64,000 nucleotides of DNA, taken from NCBI GenBank assembly GCA_023255735.1, contig JAGDVP010000022.1, forward strand, positions 24,851 through 88,850, given 5' to 3'. The stretch is from Halothiobacillus sp. GTDB lineage: Bacteria > Pseudomonadota > Gammaproteobacteria > Halothiobacillales > Halothiobacillaceae. Below the pieces are notes generated by a model, which worked only from the letters and a program-made list of their open reading frames with translations, did no database searches and had not been told where the DNA came from. The position numbers and the translations under genes are program-made. Shown here piece by piece: positions 16,440 through 24,749 of the stretch; positions within the stretch are counted from its first letter, which is position 1, and each line of letters starts with the position of its first letter.

Positions 16440-17996
16440 CTAACGCATTCTTAACAGCACCACACCGCCCTGCGCAAACAGAATTTGGGCATTTAATGTG
16501 GCCGCATCACGCGCGCGGGATAAAACCAAATCGCCGGGTTCGGGCTTGCCTTTTTTAAGAATTTTTCCGGCATAAACACCAAAACTTGGGGTATTCATGC
16601 CAACCATTAGGGCGGGCCCAGGTAAATCCCGCGCAATCAGCCCGGCTGTTTTGATTGGACCCTGCTGAAGCTGCGCCACGATCGGCAACAAGCGGGCATT
16701 CACCATAAATGAAAATGAAAGAGCCAGCGGCACCATAATTGAAACTAAGGCAATGCGGCGCTTAAATGCCGCAAAAAGCAATAGCCCCAAAAACACAGCT
16801 AACGGGGCATACCAACCCCAACCAAAATAAGCAGCGCGATCAGCCAGCATATCTTGCACATATGGCGGATTTATTTGATGAACGGTTAGATTAAGCGCCA
16901 AGGGTAAAATCAAAAGTATGATAAAAAACAAAGCCACGGGTGCTAAATGCAAAAAACGGTTTGATATTTTAGGGAACGCCAAAGCCATAATAATAATTAA
17001 GCCAACTAAACCGTAGTTAAGATAATGCGGTAGCTTTGTGCCTGAAAATGAAAAAATCACTAATACAAATAAAAACCAAATCCAAGCAAATCGTTTTAAT
17101 GCTGCCTCATCAGAAAGCACCAAAACCCGCAGCGGGCGAAGATCAGAGATACTATTTTTTACGGCAACTAACACTAACCCCGTAAAAGGCAACAAAGCAA
17201 ACAATGTCACCACCGGATAAAACCAAAAGCCACCCGAATGCCCTTCCATGGGTGAATTAAATCGACCCACATTGTTTTTTAAGAAAAACCCTTCGATAAA
17301 AGCCTGCCCCTCTCTTAAATACTCCACCACGTACCAAGGCATTGCTATGATAAGAAAAATAGAAAGACCCCGCCAATCTAATACCGCGCGCCACCACGCG
17401 CCAAAGCGACCCGTTGATAAATAAAACAATAAACTCACCACGGCGGGAATCAGAACCGCCACCGGCCCCTTGGTGAGAAACCCCAGCGCCATAGCCAGAT
17501 AAGCCCAACGAATGTAGGCGGCTTTGGCCGTTTGCCAATGGCGGAAAATGGCAAACATAGCTAAGGTGATCAATAACATTAAAACCGCATCGGCAATGGC
17601 GGCTTTACCCACCACTGTGGGCATTAAGCTGGTCGCGGCAATTAACGCCGCATAAAAGGCTTTTTTTGAATCCGCCACTTGAGCGACAAATCGATAAATC
17701 ACCCATACCCATGCAGTTGATGCAAGCGCTGAGGGCAGCCTGAAAGCAAATTCATTAAAGCCAAACAACACGGCCGATGCCGCTTGTAACCAATAAATCA
17801 AGATGGGTTTATCAAACCGAGGAACCGAATTTAAATAGGGCGTAATAAAATCATGTCTTAAAAACATTTCTCGTGTGGCGGTGGTAAATGCGCCTTCGTC
17901 TAAATCAAACAAGGGCATTGAGCCGATATAACCATAAAATCCGATAAAAACAGCTAAGGCTAAAATTAAAAAACGTAACAGAACCGATTGGGGCAT
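16440..17996 (-). CDS. ArnT/PMT-like glycosyltransferase, GT39-type membrane protein
   Basis: 518 residues with about 11-12 hydrophobic segments. The first periplasmic loop has PLFDLDEGAFTTATREMFLRHD, in which the D-E pair is the catalytic motif of ArnT and PMT enzymes, followed by RFDKPILIYWLQAASAVLFG. Such proteins use lipid-linked sugars such as undecaprenyl-phosphate-aminoarabinose to modify lipid A or other acceptors at the periplasmic face. The exact donor cannot be told. No polymyxin-resistance genes surround it, and it stands alone between a DsrE protein and a diguanylate cyclase. Confidence 0.85.
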   Translation of the reverse strand: MPQSVLLRFLILALAVFIGFYGYIGSMPLFDLDEGAFTTATREMFLRHDFITPYLNSVPRFDKPILIYWLQAASAVLFGFNEFAFRLPSALASTAWVWVIYRFVAQVADSKKAFYAALIAATSLMPTVVGKAAIADAVLMLLITLAMFAIFRHWQTAKAAYIRWAYLAMALGFLTKGPVAVLIPAVVSLLFYLSTGRFGAWWRAVLDWRGLSIFLIIAMPWYVVEYLREGQAFIEGFFLKNNVGRFNSPMEGHSGGFWFYPVVTLFALLPFTGLVLVAVKNSISDLRPLRVLVLSDEAALKRFAWIWFLFVLVIFSFSGTKLPHYLNYGLVGLIIIMALAFPKISNRFLHLAPVALFFIILLILPLALNLTVHQINPPYVQDMLADRAAYFGWGWYAPLAVFLGLLLFAAFKRRIALVSIMVPLALSFSFMVNARLLPIVAQLQQGPIKTAGLIARDLPGPALMVGMNTPSFGVYAGKILKKGKPEPGDLVLSRARDAATLNAQILFAQGGVVLLRMR

Positions 17997-18072
17997 GAAT
18001 AATTCACAATAATTATTAAAATAAAGAGGATGCCAATAAAAAAGCCAAGGCTATTTTATGAACCCACCTGGT

Positions 18073-19965
18073 TTAGAGAAAATGCGGGGGATGGGTTTCG
18101 ATTCGGTTGCGGCCTTTATTCTTCGCGTCATAAAGTGCTGCATCGGCCTGACTTAACCAAATATCGAATAAATCGGCACTCAAGCCGGTTTGATCCAACA
18201 CGCCACCCACCATACCGAAACTCGCACTCACCAACACAAAATTGCCGCCCTCGCATAATATTGTCATCTCTGATAATTTTTGTCTTAGGCGTTCGATGAG
18301 TAAATGTGCCTTGCGCAATGGCGTGCCGGGCAAGATTAAAATAAATTCTTCGCCGCCCCAGCGTCCGAGAATGTCGTGCTCTCGCAGACTTTGCTGCGCT
18401 ATCTCGGCCACTGTGCGCAAAACCTGATCACCGCATAAATGGCCATAGGTGTCGTTAATATTTTTAAAATGATCTAAATCAAAAATGCACAGGGTCAGCT
18501 CTTCTGTGCTGTGGCTCGGCTGCTCAATCAGCCTGTGATACAACTCAAGCACCTGGCGGCGATTATGCAAGCCGGTGAGCTCATCGGTGGTGGCTTGGGT
18601 AATTAAATTGGCTTCCCGAATTTTGTGCGCGCTAATGTCTTTAAACGCAAACAACAGCGCTTCTTTTTGATCGAGCTGCGTTAACACGACCGCCATAGAA
18701 AACCAGACCATATCGCCTTGGGGCCCTTTGAACGCGGCCTCATAATTGCGAATCGCTTCGCCAGCTTTTAGCCTTAAAATAATCTCCTCGCGATCACGGG
18801 GATCGGCCCATAAATCTTTGGGCACCACTTCTTTTGCTTGCGCTCGGGTCATGCCATACAAACTCAAGCACTCATCATTGACAAATAATATGTTGCTGGT
18901 GGTAAGTTCGGTTACCAATATCGGCATGGGCGTCATCTCGAGCATGTGGCGCATTCGGCTCTCGCTCATACTTAACGCCAAGGTGCGCTCTGCTACGCGC
19001 TCTGCCAGCGTTTCGTTGACTTCGCGCAAATGTGTTGTGACTTTTCGGCGCTGAAAATCCAGCACTGAGGCGATTAATATGCCAGAGCCAATCGAGGCGC
19101 CCATTAACTGTAAAGCCGTTAATGCCGCCCCTAAATCAAACTCGCCAAAAGGCCCCCGATGAAGAATCGTGCCGCCCATGGCTATAATGTAAAGCGTTGC
19201 AAATAAAGTTAAGGCAATGCGGGGATTATAACGTTGCGCCGCCCAAACCAAGGGCGGCAAGACAAGCGCCATCGACCCAATATGCAGCACACTGCCAACG
19301 CTTGGAAACCCAAAAATTGCAAGCGAACCGCCTAGAATCATCACCGAAGTTAAAACAAGCTCACGATGCCCCTCTTGCTCATGGGGATAACGCTCGCCTA
19401 AATAGAGCCATTTGCCCCATAAATACAGTGCCGGCGCCAGCATGACCACACTGGTTAAATCGCCCACCCACCAGCTTAAAAATGTCCCCCATGAGCCGGC
19501 ATGGGCAGCCTGCCCCATCAAAGAAAGACCCAGCACGCCCACTAAAGCGGAGAAAAGTGACGCCACCCCGCCCTGCATGAGCATAAACAAGCCGACTGTT
19601 TTGGTGCTATCAAAGTAATCTTCGGTTGTGATCTTACGATAAAGGTAAGTCCCGATTAACGGGCCTAGTGCATTCCCGCACGAGGCAATGGCAGCCCCGA
19701 GCGGGCTCCATTGCATTAAATAATTATTGGCCACGTAGGAGCCGATAAAAATACCCGGCAATGCCGCACGCCCGAAGAGCATCACACCCGCCGCCGCGAC
19801 CGACGCCGAAGGCCAAATCGGCGAGATCAAATAGAAATAGTGCGTCACGGTCCAAGCCAAGCCTAAATAAGCCAATGCCATGGGCAAGGTCAATACCGCG
19901 GCTGTCTGGCTGAAAAAGGGCGAACGCCCCGAGGGAGCCAGCGCCCGTTTAAGGCGGCGCATCAT
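18073..19965 (-). CDS. Membrane diguanylate cyclase: MASE1-PAS-GGDEF
   Basis: 630 residues. Residues about 20-300 form a MASE1-type membrane sensor (YLISPIWPSASVAAAGVMLFG, FIGSYVANNY). A short coiled coil (LREVNETLAERVAERTLALS) links to a PAS domain (ML-EMTPMPILVTELTTSNILFVNDECLSL). The C-terminal GGDEF domain has TTDELTGLHNRRQ, FDLDHFKNINDTYGHLCGD and active-site variant GGEEF, which is catalytically competent in known enzymes. An inhibitory I-site REHD stands five residues before GGEEF, so product feedback is expected. It lies just upstream of pilZ on the same strand side, consistent with a c-di-GMP theme. Confidence 0.95.
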   Translation of the reverse strand: MMRRLKRALAPSGRSPFFSQTAAVLTLPMALAYLGLAWTVTHYFYLISPIWPSASVAAAGVMLFGRAALPGIFIGSYVANNYLMQWSPLGAAIASCGNALGPLIGTYLYRKITTEDYFDSTKTVGLFMLMQGGVASLFSALVGVLGLSLMGQAAHAGSWGTFLSWWVGDLTSVVMLAPALYLWGKWLYLGERYPHEQEGHRELVLTSVMILGGSLAIFGFPSVGSVLHIGSMALVLPPLVWAAQRYNPRIALTLFATLYIIAMGGTILHRGPFGEFDLGAALTALQLMGASIGSGILIASVLDFQRRKVTTHLREVNETLAERVAERTLALSMSESRMRHMLEMTPMPILVTELTTSNILFVNDECLSLYGMTRAQAKEVVPKDLWADPRDREEIILRLKAGEAIRNYEAAFKGPQGDMVWFSMAVVLTQLDQKEALLFAFKDISAHKIREANLITQATTDELTGLHNRRQVLELYHRLIEQPSHSTEELTLCIFDLDHFKNINDTYGHLCGDQVLRTVAEIAQQSLREHDILGRWGGEEFILILPGTPLRKAHLLIERLRQKLSEMTILCEGGNFVLVSASFGMVGGVLDQTGLSADLFDIWLSQADAALYDAKNKGRNRIETHPPHFL

Positions 19966-20035
19966 CTTAGCGGCGCCCCAAAAAAAGGCGGGATGAGTTG
20001 AGATCCGCGGTCATCACCAAGTGCATCGCTCGGTT

Positions 20036-20377
20036 CTAGATCGTGGCCGTTGGCGTATCTTTTTCGAGCGCGCCGGGTAAATAAGCTTCGATTTTCGCGC
20101 GGGTTTGCCCCTTATCCATGGGGCTAAATTGCACACCGATACCGGCCGTTTTACCGCCTTGCGCGCCTTCCGGCGTGAGCCAAACCACTTTAACGGCCAG
20201 CGCAATACGCTCTGGGCTGCCCATCATGGTGAGGGTTAAAAATAGCTCTTTACCCAGTTCATGTTGCGTAAAACCGGGAATAAATAAACCGCCGTTTTTA
20301 ATAAACGGCATATAAGAGCGATACAACATCTCCTTATCTGGAATGTTGTGATGAATCATGCCGCCGCCCAGTGCCAT
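20036..20377 (-). CDS. pilZ: Type IV pilus assembly protein PilZ
   Basis: 113 residues. The text YRSYMPFIKNGGLFIP, LFLTLTMMGSPERIALAVKVVWLTPEGAQGGKTAGIGVQF and KIEAYLPGALEKDTPT matches the PilZ of Pseudomonas and Xanthomonas. These founding PilZ proteins lack the RxxxR c-di-GMP binding motif, and none is visible here, so it should act by protein contacts (PilB, FimX). GAGG lies 10 bases before the ATG. In many relatives pilZ follows holB or tmk; here it is upstream of the diguanylate cyclase gene, 70 bases away. Confidence 0.93.
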   Translation of the reverse strand: MALGGGMIHHNIPDKEMLYRSYMPFIKNGGLFIPGFTQHELGKELFLTLTMMGSPERIALAVKVVWLTPEGAQGGKTAGIGVQFSPMDKGQTRAKIEAYLPGALEKDTPTATI

Positions 20378-20586
20378 CCTTTTTCACCTCGTTCTACGCT
20401 TGAGTTCAATTTAAGATTGGCATTCTATCAGTATGTGTTCCCATTTGAGCACGATTGATTAGCGCCGTCTGCGGCAATACGCGCACCCAAAACCCAGCCC
20501 GGAGATAAATCCGTTGGCATGGGCATAAATCCGGTATCATGCGCGGTTCGATTATTCTTATCTTCCCCCTATTTTCTGGAATGCCC

Positions 20587-22020
20587 ATGTCATTTGCTGA
20601 TCTTGGCCTCATGCCTGAGTTGCTTCGCGCACTTACCGCTGTTGGCTACACAACCCCAACCCCAATCCAACGTGAAGCCATTCCGCTGGTTTTATCAGGG
20701 CGTGATTTACTGGCCGCCGCGCAAACCGGCACCGGCAAAACAGCCGGATTTACTTTACCTTTATTGCAGCGTCTGGCCACCACACCCGTGCTGCATCCCA
20801 GCAACAAACACCGCATCCGCGCGCTGGTGCTCACCCCCACGCGTGAGCTGGCCTCACAGGTTGAAGCCAGCGTGAAAGAATACGGTCAAGACCTTAAATT
20901 AAGCTCGATGGTGATTTTTGGCGGCGTCAACATCAACCCCCAGCGGGATCGCCTGCAGCGCAAGCTCGATATTCTGGTCGCCACCCCAGGCCGCCTGCTC
21001 GATCACGTAGGCCAAGGCTCAATTGATTTAGGCGGCGTTGAAATTTTAGTGCTGGATGAAGCCGACCGCATGCTCGACATGGGTTTTATCCGCGACATTA
21101 AACGCATCCTCGCCTTGCTGCCCAGCCAACGCCAAAACTTGCTCTTTTCAGCCACATTTGCGCCAGAAATTAAAACGTTTGCGCAAAATTTGCTGGATAA
21201 CCCCGCTAAAGTTGAAGTGGCGCCCCAAGTCACCACCGCTGAGCGCGTCGAGCAACGCATTTATCCTGTAGATCGCGATGCCAAAAAAGCCCTTCTTACT
21301 CAGTTAATTACTGATGGCAACTGGAATCAAGTGCTGGTGTTTACCCGCACCAAACACGGTGCCAATCGCTTAGCCGAAGGGCTAGATGCGGACGGCATTC
21401 CGGCCATGGCCATTCATGGTAACAAAAGCCAAGCCGCACGAGAGCGCGCGTTAAGTCAATTTAAGGCAGGCAAACTGCGGGTTTTGGTGGCAACCGACAT
21501 CGCCGCGCGCGGCATTGATATTGATGCCCTGCCCCATGTGGTGAATTACGAGCTGCCCAACGTGCCAGAAGATTATGTGCATCGCATTGGCCGCACCGGC
21601 CGCGCCGGCGCGGGGGGCATTGCCGTTTCATTGGTGTGCATAGATGAGCACAAGTTGCTTAGCGATATTGAGCGCACCATTCGCCAAAAACTTGAGCGCG
21701 TGATTGTGCCAGGCTTTGAGCCAGACCCTAACGCACGGCCAGAACCGTTACGTAAACCCCAAGCGGCGCGCCAACCGCGCAGAGATATTCCGGCGCGCAA
21801 CCACGGCAGCCCGTCACGATCAGAGGGCGCGCGCAGCACGGGGACCGGCCGCACCAATGAAGGCCGCCCGAGTAATCAGGCGAACCGCAGCCCCAATCGC
21901 GTCGATGCCAATGGCAACGTCAGCCGAGATAACCGCGATAACCGAGGCAATACCACCGCATCGCGCCCGCAACCCGGCAATAGAGGTTCGCGTCGCCGCA
22001 CCGAAGGCTACAACGCATAA
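20587..22020 (+). CDS. rhlE: DEAD-box RNA helicase RhlE
   Basis: About 477 residues. The ATG at 20587 gives the family start [21 protein letters not shown]; ATGs at 20581 and a longer frame from 20539 are less likely. Motifs in order: Q motif TPTPIQ, Walker [13 protein letters not shown] ([14 protein letters not shown]), SAT (LFSATF), and the C-terminal helicase core with [12 protein letters not shown] and [10 protein letters not shown]. The last 100 residues are an Arg/Asn/Pro-rich basic tail, as in RhlE. It remodels RNA in ribosome assembly or decay. Confidence 0.95.
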   Translation: MSFADLGLMPELLRALTAVGYTTPTPIQREAIPLVLSGRDLLAAAQTGTGKTAGFTLPLLQRLATTPVLHPSNKHRIRALVLTPTRELASQVEASVKEYGQDLKLSSMVIFGGVNINPQRDRLQRKLDILVATPGRLLDHVGQGSIDLGGVEILVLDEADRMLDMGFIRDIKRILALLPSQRQNLLFSATFAPEIKTFAQNLLDNPAKVEVAPQVTTAERVEQRIYPVDRDAKKALLTQLITDGNWNQVLVFTRTKHGANRLAEGLDADGIPAMAIHGNKSQAARERALSQFKAGKLRVLVATDIAARGIDIDALPHVVNYELPNVPEDYVHRIGRTGRAGAGGIAVSLVCIDEHKLLSDIERTIRQKLERVIVPGFEPDPNARPEPLRKPQAARQPRRDIPARNHGSPSRSEGARSTGTGRTNEGRPSNQANRSPNRVDANGNVSRDNRDNRGNTTASRPQPGNRGSRRRTEGYNA

Positions 22021-22080
22021 GCCGTGTGCTTAGGCCCGTTCTATAAAATTCGAACATCGAGCCTGTTCAACAAAACTCAG

Positions 22081-22113
22081 CAAGCGGCTGGAATCGTTAT
22101 TTTCAGCCGCTTG
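22081..22113 (+). terminator. Hairpin downstream of rhlE
   Basis: CAAGCGGCTG (22081-22090) and CAGCCGCTTG (22104-22113) form a perfect 10-bp stem with a 13-base loop 60 bases after the rhlE stop. The following TTCAGAG is a poor T-tract, so it may stabilise the 3' end rather than terminate on its own. Confidence 0.5.
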
Positions 22114-22255
22114 TTCAGAGAGGACAAGCATGCCCACACGACCATTGACCAAACAAGTAGTTGATTGAATCCATCTGGGCGCAGACTGCGCTAGGTCGGG
22201 CGAGAAACTTAAGGATGAGGGGTTTTGGCAGCCTGCTAACGGCTCTATTTTTGCT

Positions 22256-22290
22256 CAAAAAAAAAGTTTCAACCCTGCTTGGGTTGAAAC
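22256..22290 (-). terminator. Intrinsic terminator of the Sec-DsrE gene
   Basis: GTTTCAACCC-tgctt-GGGTTGAAAC (22266-22290) is a perfect 10-bp stem; on the - strand it is followed by nine or more Ts. It lies 64 bases after the DsrE stop. Confidence 0.9.
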
Positions 22291-22353
22291 TGCTTGTGCC
22301 TGCGGCGGTGGCACATTACCACCGCCGCGTGACGGTTTATGTCAGTATCACTG

Positions 22354-22848
22354 CTATTGAATTTTCAAATAAGCCGCACCTGCGTGCTCTAATTCGGCAA
22401 TTTTAGCCACGCCAGAAGAGGTGACATTAACGCCGGAATACAGTTTCACTGAATCAGCGCCCGCCTCGGACAAGGTGTTGCCACACAAATACACCTTCAC
22501 ATTGCGGGAGTTGATGAGCGATTCCAGCCGCTCTTTGAGTAATTTTCGATCGGCATTGAATTTAGCATCTTTGGCAGCATCAAATGGCGTGCCGGCCATA
22601 TTGCTATCGGTGGTGAATCGAATGGCATTGCCCACAAACACCATCGAAACTTCGACGGGTTTAAGCTCGGCTTCAAAGGCATCCAGCAGGTTATTCACCG
22701 AGGTCAAAGTGAGGGAATAACGGCTGGTATCCGCATAATCAACATGAAAAACCACGCTGATTGGTGCCTCATCGGCGCGCGCGACGCTAAAAGCGCCCAA
22801 GCTTAAAACGAGCATCAGCAAAAACTTAACAAACAGTGGGTGGCGCAT
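22354..22848 (-). CDS. Sec-exported DsrE-family protein
   Basis: 164 residues. A Sec signal peptide (FLLMLVLSLGAFSVARADE, cleavage after ARA) is followed by a DsrE-like domain: ISVVFHVDYADTSRYSLTL, SVNNLLDAFEAELKPVEVSMVFVGNAI, and the conserved cysteine in VKVYLCGNTLSEAGAD. The fold and cysteine position match the Tat-exported protein at 15870, but the export route differs. It ends with a strong terminator and has two inverted repeats upstream. A role in periplasmic sulfur handling is inferred from the family and the presence of tsdBA 5 kb away. Confidence 0.85.
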   Translation of the reverse strand: MRHPLFVKFLLMLVLSLGAFSVARADEAPISVVFHVDYADTSRYSLTLTSVNNLLDAFEAELKPVEVSMVFVGNAIRFTTDSNMAGTPFDAAKDAKFNADRKLLKERLESLINSRNVKVYLCGNTLSEAGADSVKLYSGVNVTSSGVAKIAELEHAGAAYLKIQ

Positions 22849-23043
22849 GGCTCTCTCCTTTGGTGATTAATAATAAATAGCCAGTTGAAAAACCCCTCCG
22901 TGTGCTTTTCAACCAGACTAAATCTGCTACTAACAGATTTAGTCAATGCAAATCAATCGGTTAATCGATTAATTTGCGTGTAGCACCGCCTTGTGCTATC
23001 CAAGCGAGCTTTCGAATTTTAACATTCCGCAGGCGCTTTAGAT
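22849..23043. other. Intergenic region with two long inverted repeats
   Basis: It follows the light operon and precedes the DsrE gene on the same strand. Two perfect or near-perfect dyads fill the middle and are listed separately. TAAAGGAGAGAGCC (complement of the sequence at 22850-22860) supplies the ribosome site for the DsrE gene. No sigma-70 promoter is obvious. Confidence 0.5.
22916..22977. promoter_or_regulatory. Two adjacent long inverted repeats upstream of DsrE gene
   Basis: First dyad: GACTAAATCTG-ctactaa-CAGATTTAGTC (22916-22944), perfect 11-bp arms. Second dyad: GCAAATcAATCG-gttaat-CGATTaATTTGC (22948-22977), 12-base arms with one mismatch. Neither is followed by a T-tract on the - strand. 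Their place between an operon end and the DsrE gene suggests operators or stable mRNA ends. Confidence 0.5.
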
Positions 23044-24579
23044 TTAACTACCGCGTGCGTGGCCTGCCCGCCAGTGATTTGCTTGCGCGCGAATAGCGGC
23101 ACGCTCTTCTTGCGTTTTGCGCTGCAAGTTTTTGACTTGCAACGCGAGTCTTGGGTGATTTTCAAACCGCGCTTCGTGGCGATCTAAAAAATCCCAATAC
23201 AAGGTGGTGAACGGGCAGGCAGAATCCCCCACCGCCACCGCCGGTTTAAAAGCACAGCCGGCGCAATAATTACTCATGCGGTTAATATATTGACCGCTGG
23301 CAATATACGGCTTGGATGCCATCACGCCATTATCGGCAAATTGGCTCATGCCGAAGACATTGGGTATTTCGACCCATTCCACCGCATCCACATAGACGGC
23401 TAAATACCACGCATGAACGGCCTCGGGATTAATGCCCGAAAGCAAGCAATAAAGCCCGGTCACCATCAGGCGCTGAATGTGATGCGCGTAGCCGGTTTGC
23501 AGCGTCTGGCCTAGGGTTTGCGCCAAGCACCGCGCGGGGGTGTCGCCGGTCCAAAAAAAATCCGGCAAGGGCGCGGTGGCATTGAGTGCGTTCATCTGCA
23601 GCCACGCATCGCCTTTTTGAAAATACAAGCCGCGCACATATTCCCGCCAACCCAAAATTTGGCGGATAAACCCTTCCGCCGCCGCCAAGGGCACCGCACC
23701 CATTTGATAAGCGCGCTCAGCCGCTTGGCACACGTCCAGGGGGCGGATTAATTTAAGATTAAGCGCAGCGGCCAATTTGCTGTGATAAAGCCAAGGCTGA
23801 TCGGTCCACATGGCATCTTGGTATTGCCCAAACAGCGGCAAGCGATGAGTGATGAAATCATCAAGCGCCGCGTCGGCTTCATCCGGCGTAACCGGCCAAT
23901 CGAACACCGCCAATTCGCCCGGGTGATCGGAGAAATGCAGTGCTACCTCGCGCAATACGGCTTGGGTTGTGGCATCGGGCGCAAAGCCGATTGGCGCGGG
24001 CAATAACCCAGGGCCTCTGGTATCAAACGCGCCGCGATTGTCGTGATCGAAATTCCACTGCCCGCCGATCGGCTCACGCTCTTGCATTAAGAGGCCGGTT
24101 TTTTGGCGCAGTAGCCGATACCAAAATTCAAGCCGCAAGCTTTTTTTGCCCTGGCTCCAAGCATCAAATTCGGCCAAGGTGGCGATAAAATGCCGATCTT
24201 CGCGCCATTCAAGCGCAATGGTGTGCTGTTGGCACACCATTGCAAGCTCGGTATTGAGGCGTGCAGCGCCGGCAGGGATCATCACCACTTTCGCGGGTGT
24301 ATGGGTTTTAAGGGTGGCGCTTAGCGCTTGGGCGAGCGTTTGATGCGGGTGGCTGCCGAGCGCCCAATAATGCACGCGCACGCCATCGAAGGTGAGCGCT
24401 TCGGCAAAATGGCGCATGGCACTTAAAAACAGCGTAATGCGTGCCTTGTGCGTCCACACCTGCTTGGCTTCAAAGGGCACTTCGGCCATGAATACCGCAT
24501 CGTTTGCCGCATCAAAATCATCAAATACGGCGCTGTGCCGATCGAGCTGATCGCCCAAAATAACGATTAATTGCCGCAT
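23044..24579 (-). CDS. Fe-S bacterial cryptochrome/photolyase (PhrB/CryB family, (6-4)-type)
   Basis: About 511 residues from the ATG at 24579; the frame open to 24702 overlaps the DUF2256 gene. [19 protein letters not shown] is the family N-terminus. Four cysteines at about residues 351, 439, 442 and 455 have the 88-3-13 spacing of the [4Fe-4S] ligands of Agrobacterium PhrB and Rhodobacter CryB, with [18 protein letters not shown] at the C-terminus. The FAD domain shows [15 protein letters not shown] and [14 protein letters not shown]; the HIQRL histidine is the conserved (6-4) repair histidine region. Expected to repair (6-4) photoproducts in blue light, with a lumazine antenna in relatives. 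Last gene of the light operon; its start overlaps DUF2256 by 13 bases. Confidence 0.93.
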   Translation of the reverse strand: MRQLIVILGDQLDRHSAVFDDFDAANDAVFMAEVPFEAKQVWTHKARITLFLSAMRHFAEALTFDGVRVHYWALGSHPHQTLAQALSATLKTHTPAKVVMIPAGAARLNTELAMVCQQHTIALEWREDRHFIATLAEFDAWSQGKKSLRLEFWYRLLRQKTGLLMQEREPIGGQWNFDHDNRGAFDTRGPGLLPAPIGFAPDATTQAVLREVALHFSDHPGELAVFDWPVTPDEADAALDDFITHRLPLFGQYQDAMWTDQPWLYHSKLAAALNLKLIRPLDVCQAAERAYQMGAVPLAAAEGFIRQILGWREYVRGLYFQKGDAWLQMNALNATAPLPDFFWTGDTPARCLAQTLGQTLQTGYAHHIQRLMVTGLYCLLSGINPEAVHAWYLAVYVDAVEWVEIPNVFGMSQFADNGVMASKPYIASGQYINRMSNYCAGCAFKPAVAVGDSACPFTTLYWDFLDRHEARFENHPRLALQVKNLQRKTQEERAAIRAQANHWRAGHARGS

Positions 24580-24746
24580 GGTTGCTCCCGTGGGGCACGG
24601 GCTTTGCTGCGCGCGCGGCAAGCATCCGAGCAATATTTTACCTGTTCCCAGTCTTTGGCCCATTTTTTGCGCCAAGTGAAAGGGCGTTGGCACACAAGGC
24701 AAATTTTTTGCGGTAACTGCGCTTTATCGTTCGAGCGGCGTTTCAT
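24567..24746 (-). CDS. DUF2256 zinc-ribbon-like small protein
   Basis: 59 residues, below usual ORF cut-offs. The sequence has [20 protein letters not shown], then [11 protein letters not shown], giving two CxxC-type pairs (CLVC and CSDAC) that probably bind zinc. This matches DUF2256, a small family often found next to Fe-S photolyase genes. The ATG at 24746 is three bases after the photolyase stop, and the end overlaps the next gene. Function is unknown; the basic residues and zinc site are compatible with nucleic acid or protein binding. Confidence 0.9.
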   Translation of the reverse strand: MKRRSNDKAQLPQKICLVCQRPFTWRKKWAKDWEQVKYCSDACRARSKARAPREQPCGN

Positions 24747-24749
24747 GGC

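Larger units (their letters stand above)
22021..22353. other. Convergent intergenic region with three hairpins
   Basis: The region between rhlE and the convergent DsrE gene. It holds the rhlE-side hairpin (22081-22113), a strong - strand terminator (22256-22290) and a GC-rich hairpin GCGGCGGTGG-cacatta-CCACCGCCGC (22302-22328). A 12-codon frame with a good ribosome site (22130-22168) is the only small ORF of note and is not called. Confidence 0.6.

Noticed and set aside
20505..20540. Direct repeat ATAAATCCG with TTGGCA and TATCAT as the rhlE promoter
   Set aside because: Spacing between the hexamers is only 15 bases and the 9-base repeat may be chance, so it is not called as a promoter.
22130..22168. 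12-codon ORF with AGAGAGGA ribosome site after rhlE
   Set aside because: It lies between a hairpin and a terminator, has no recognisable sequence and is too short to support without expression data.
24580..24702. 41-residue N-terminal extension of the Fe-S photolyase
   Set aside because: It overlaps the DUF2256 gene in another frame, and the family starts at [11 protein letters not shown].
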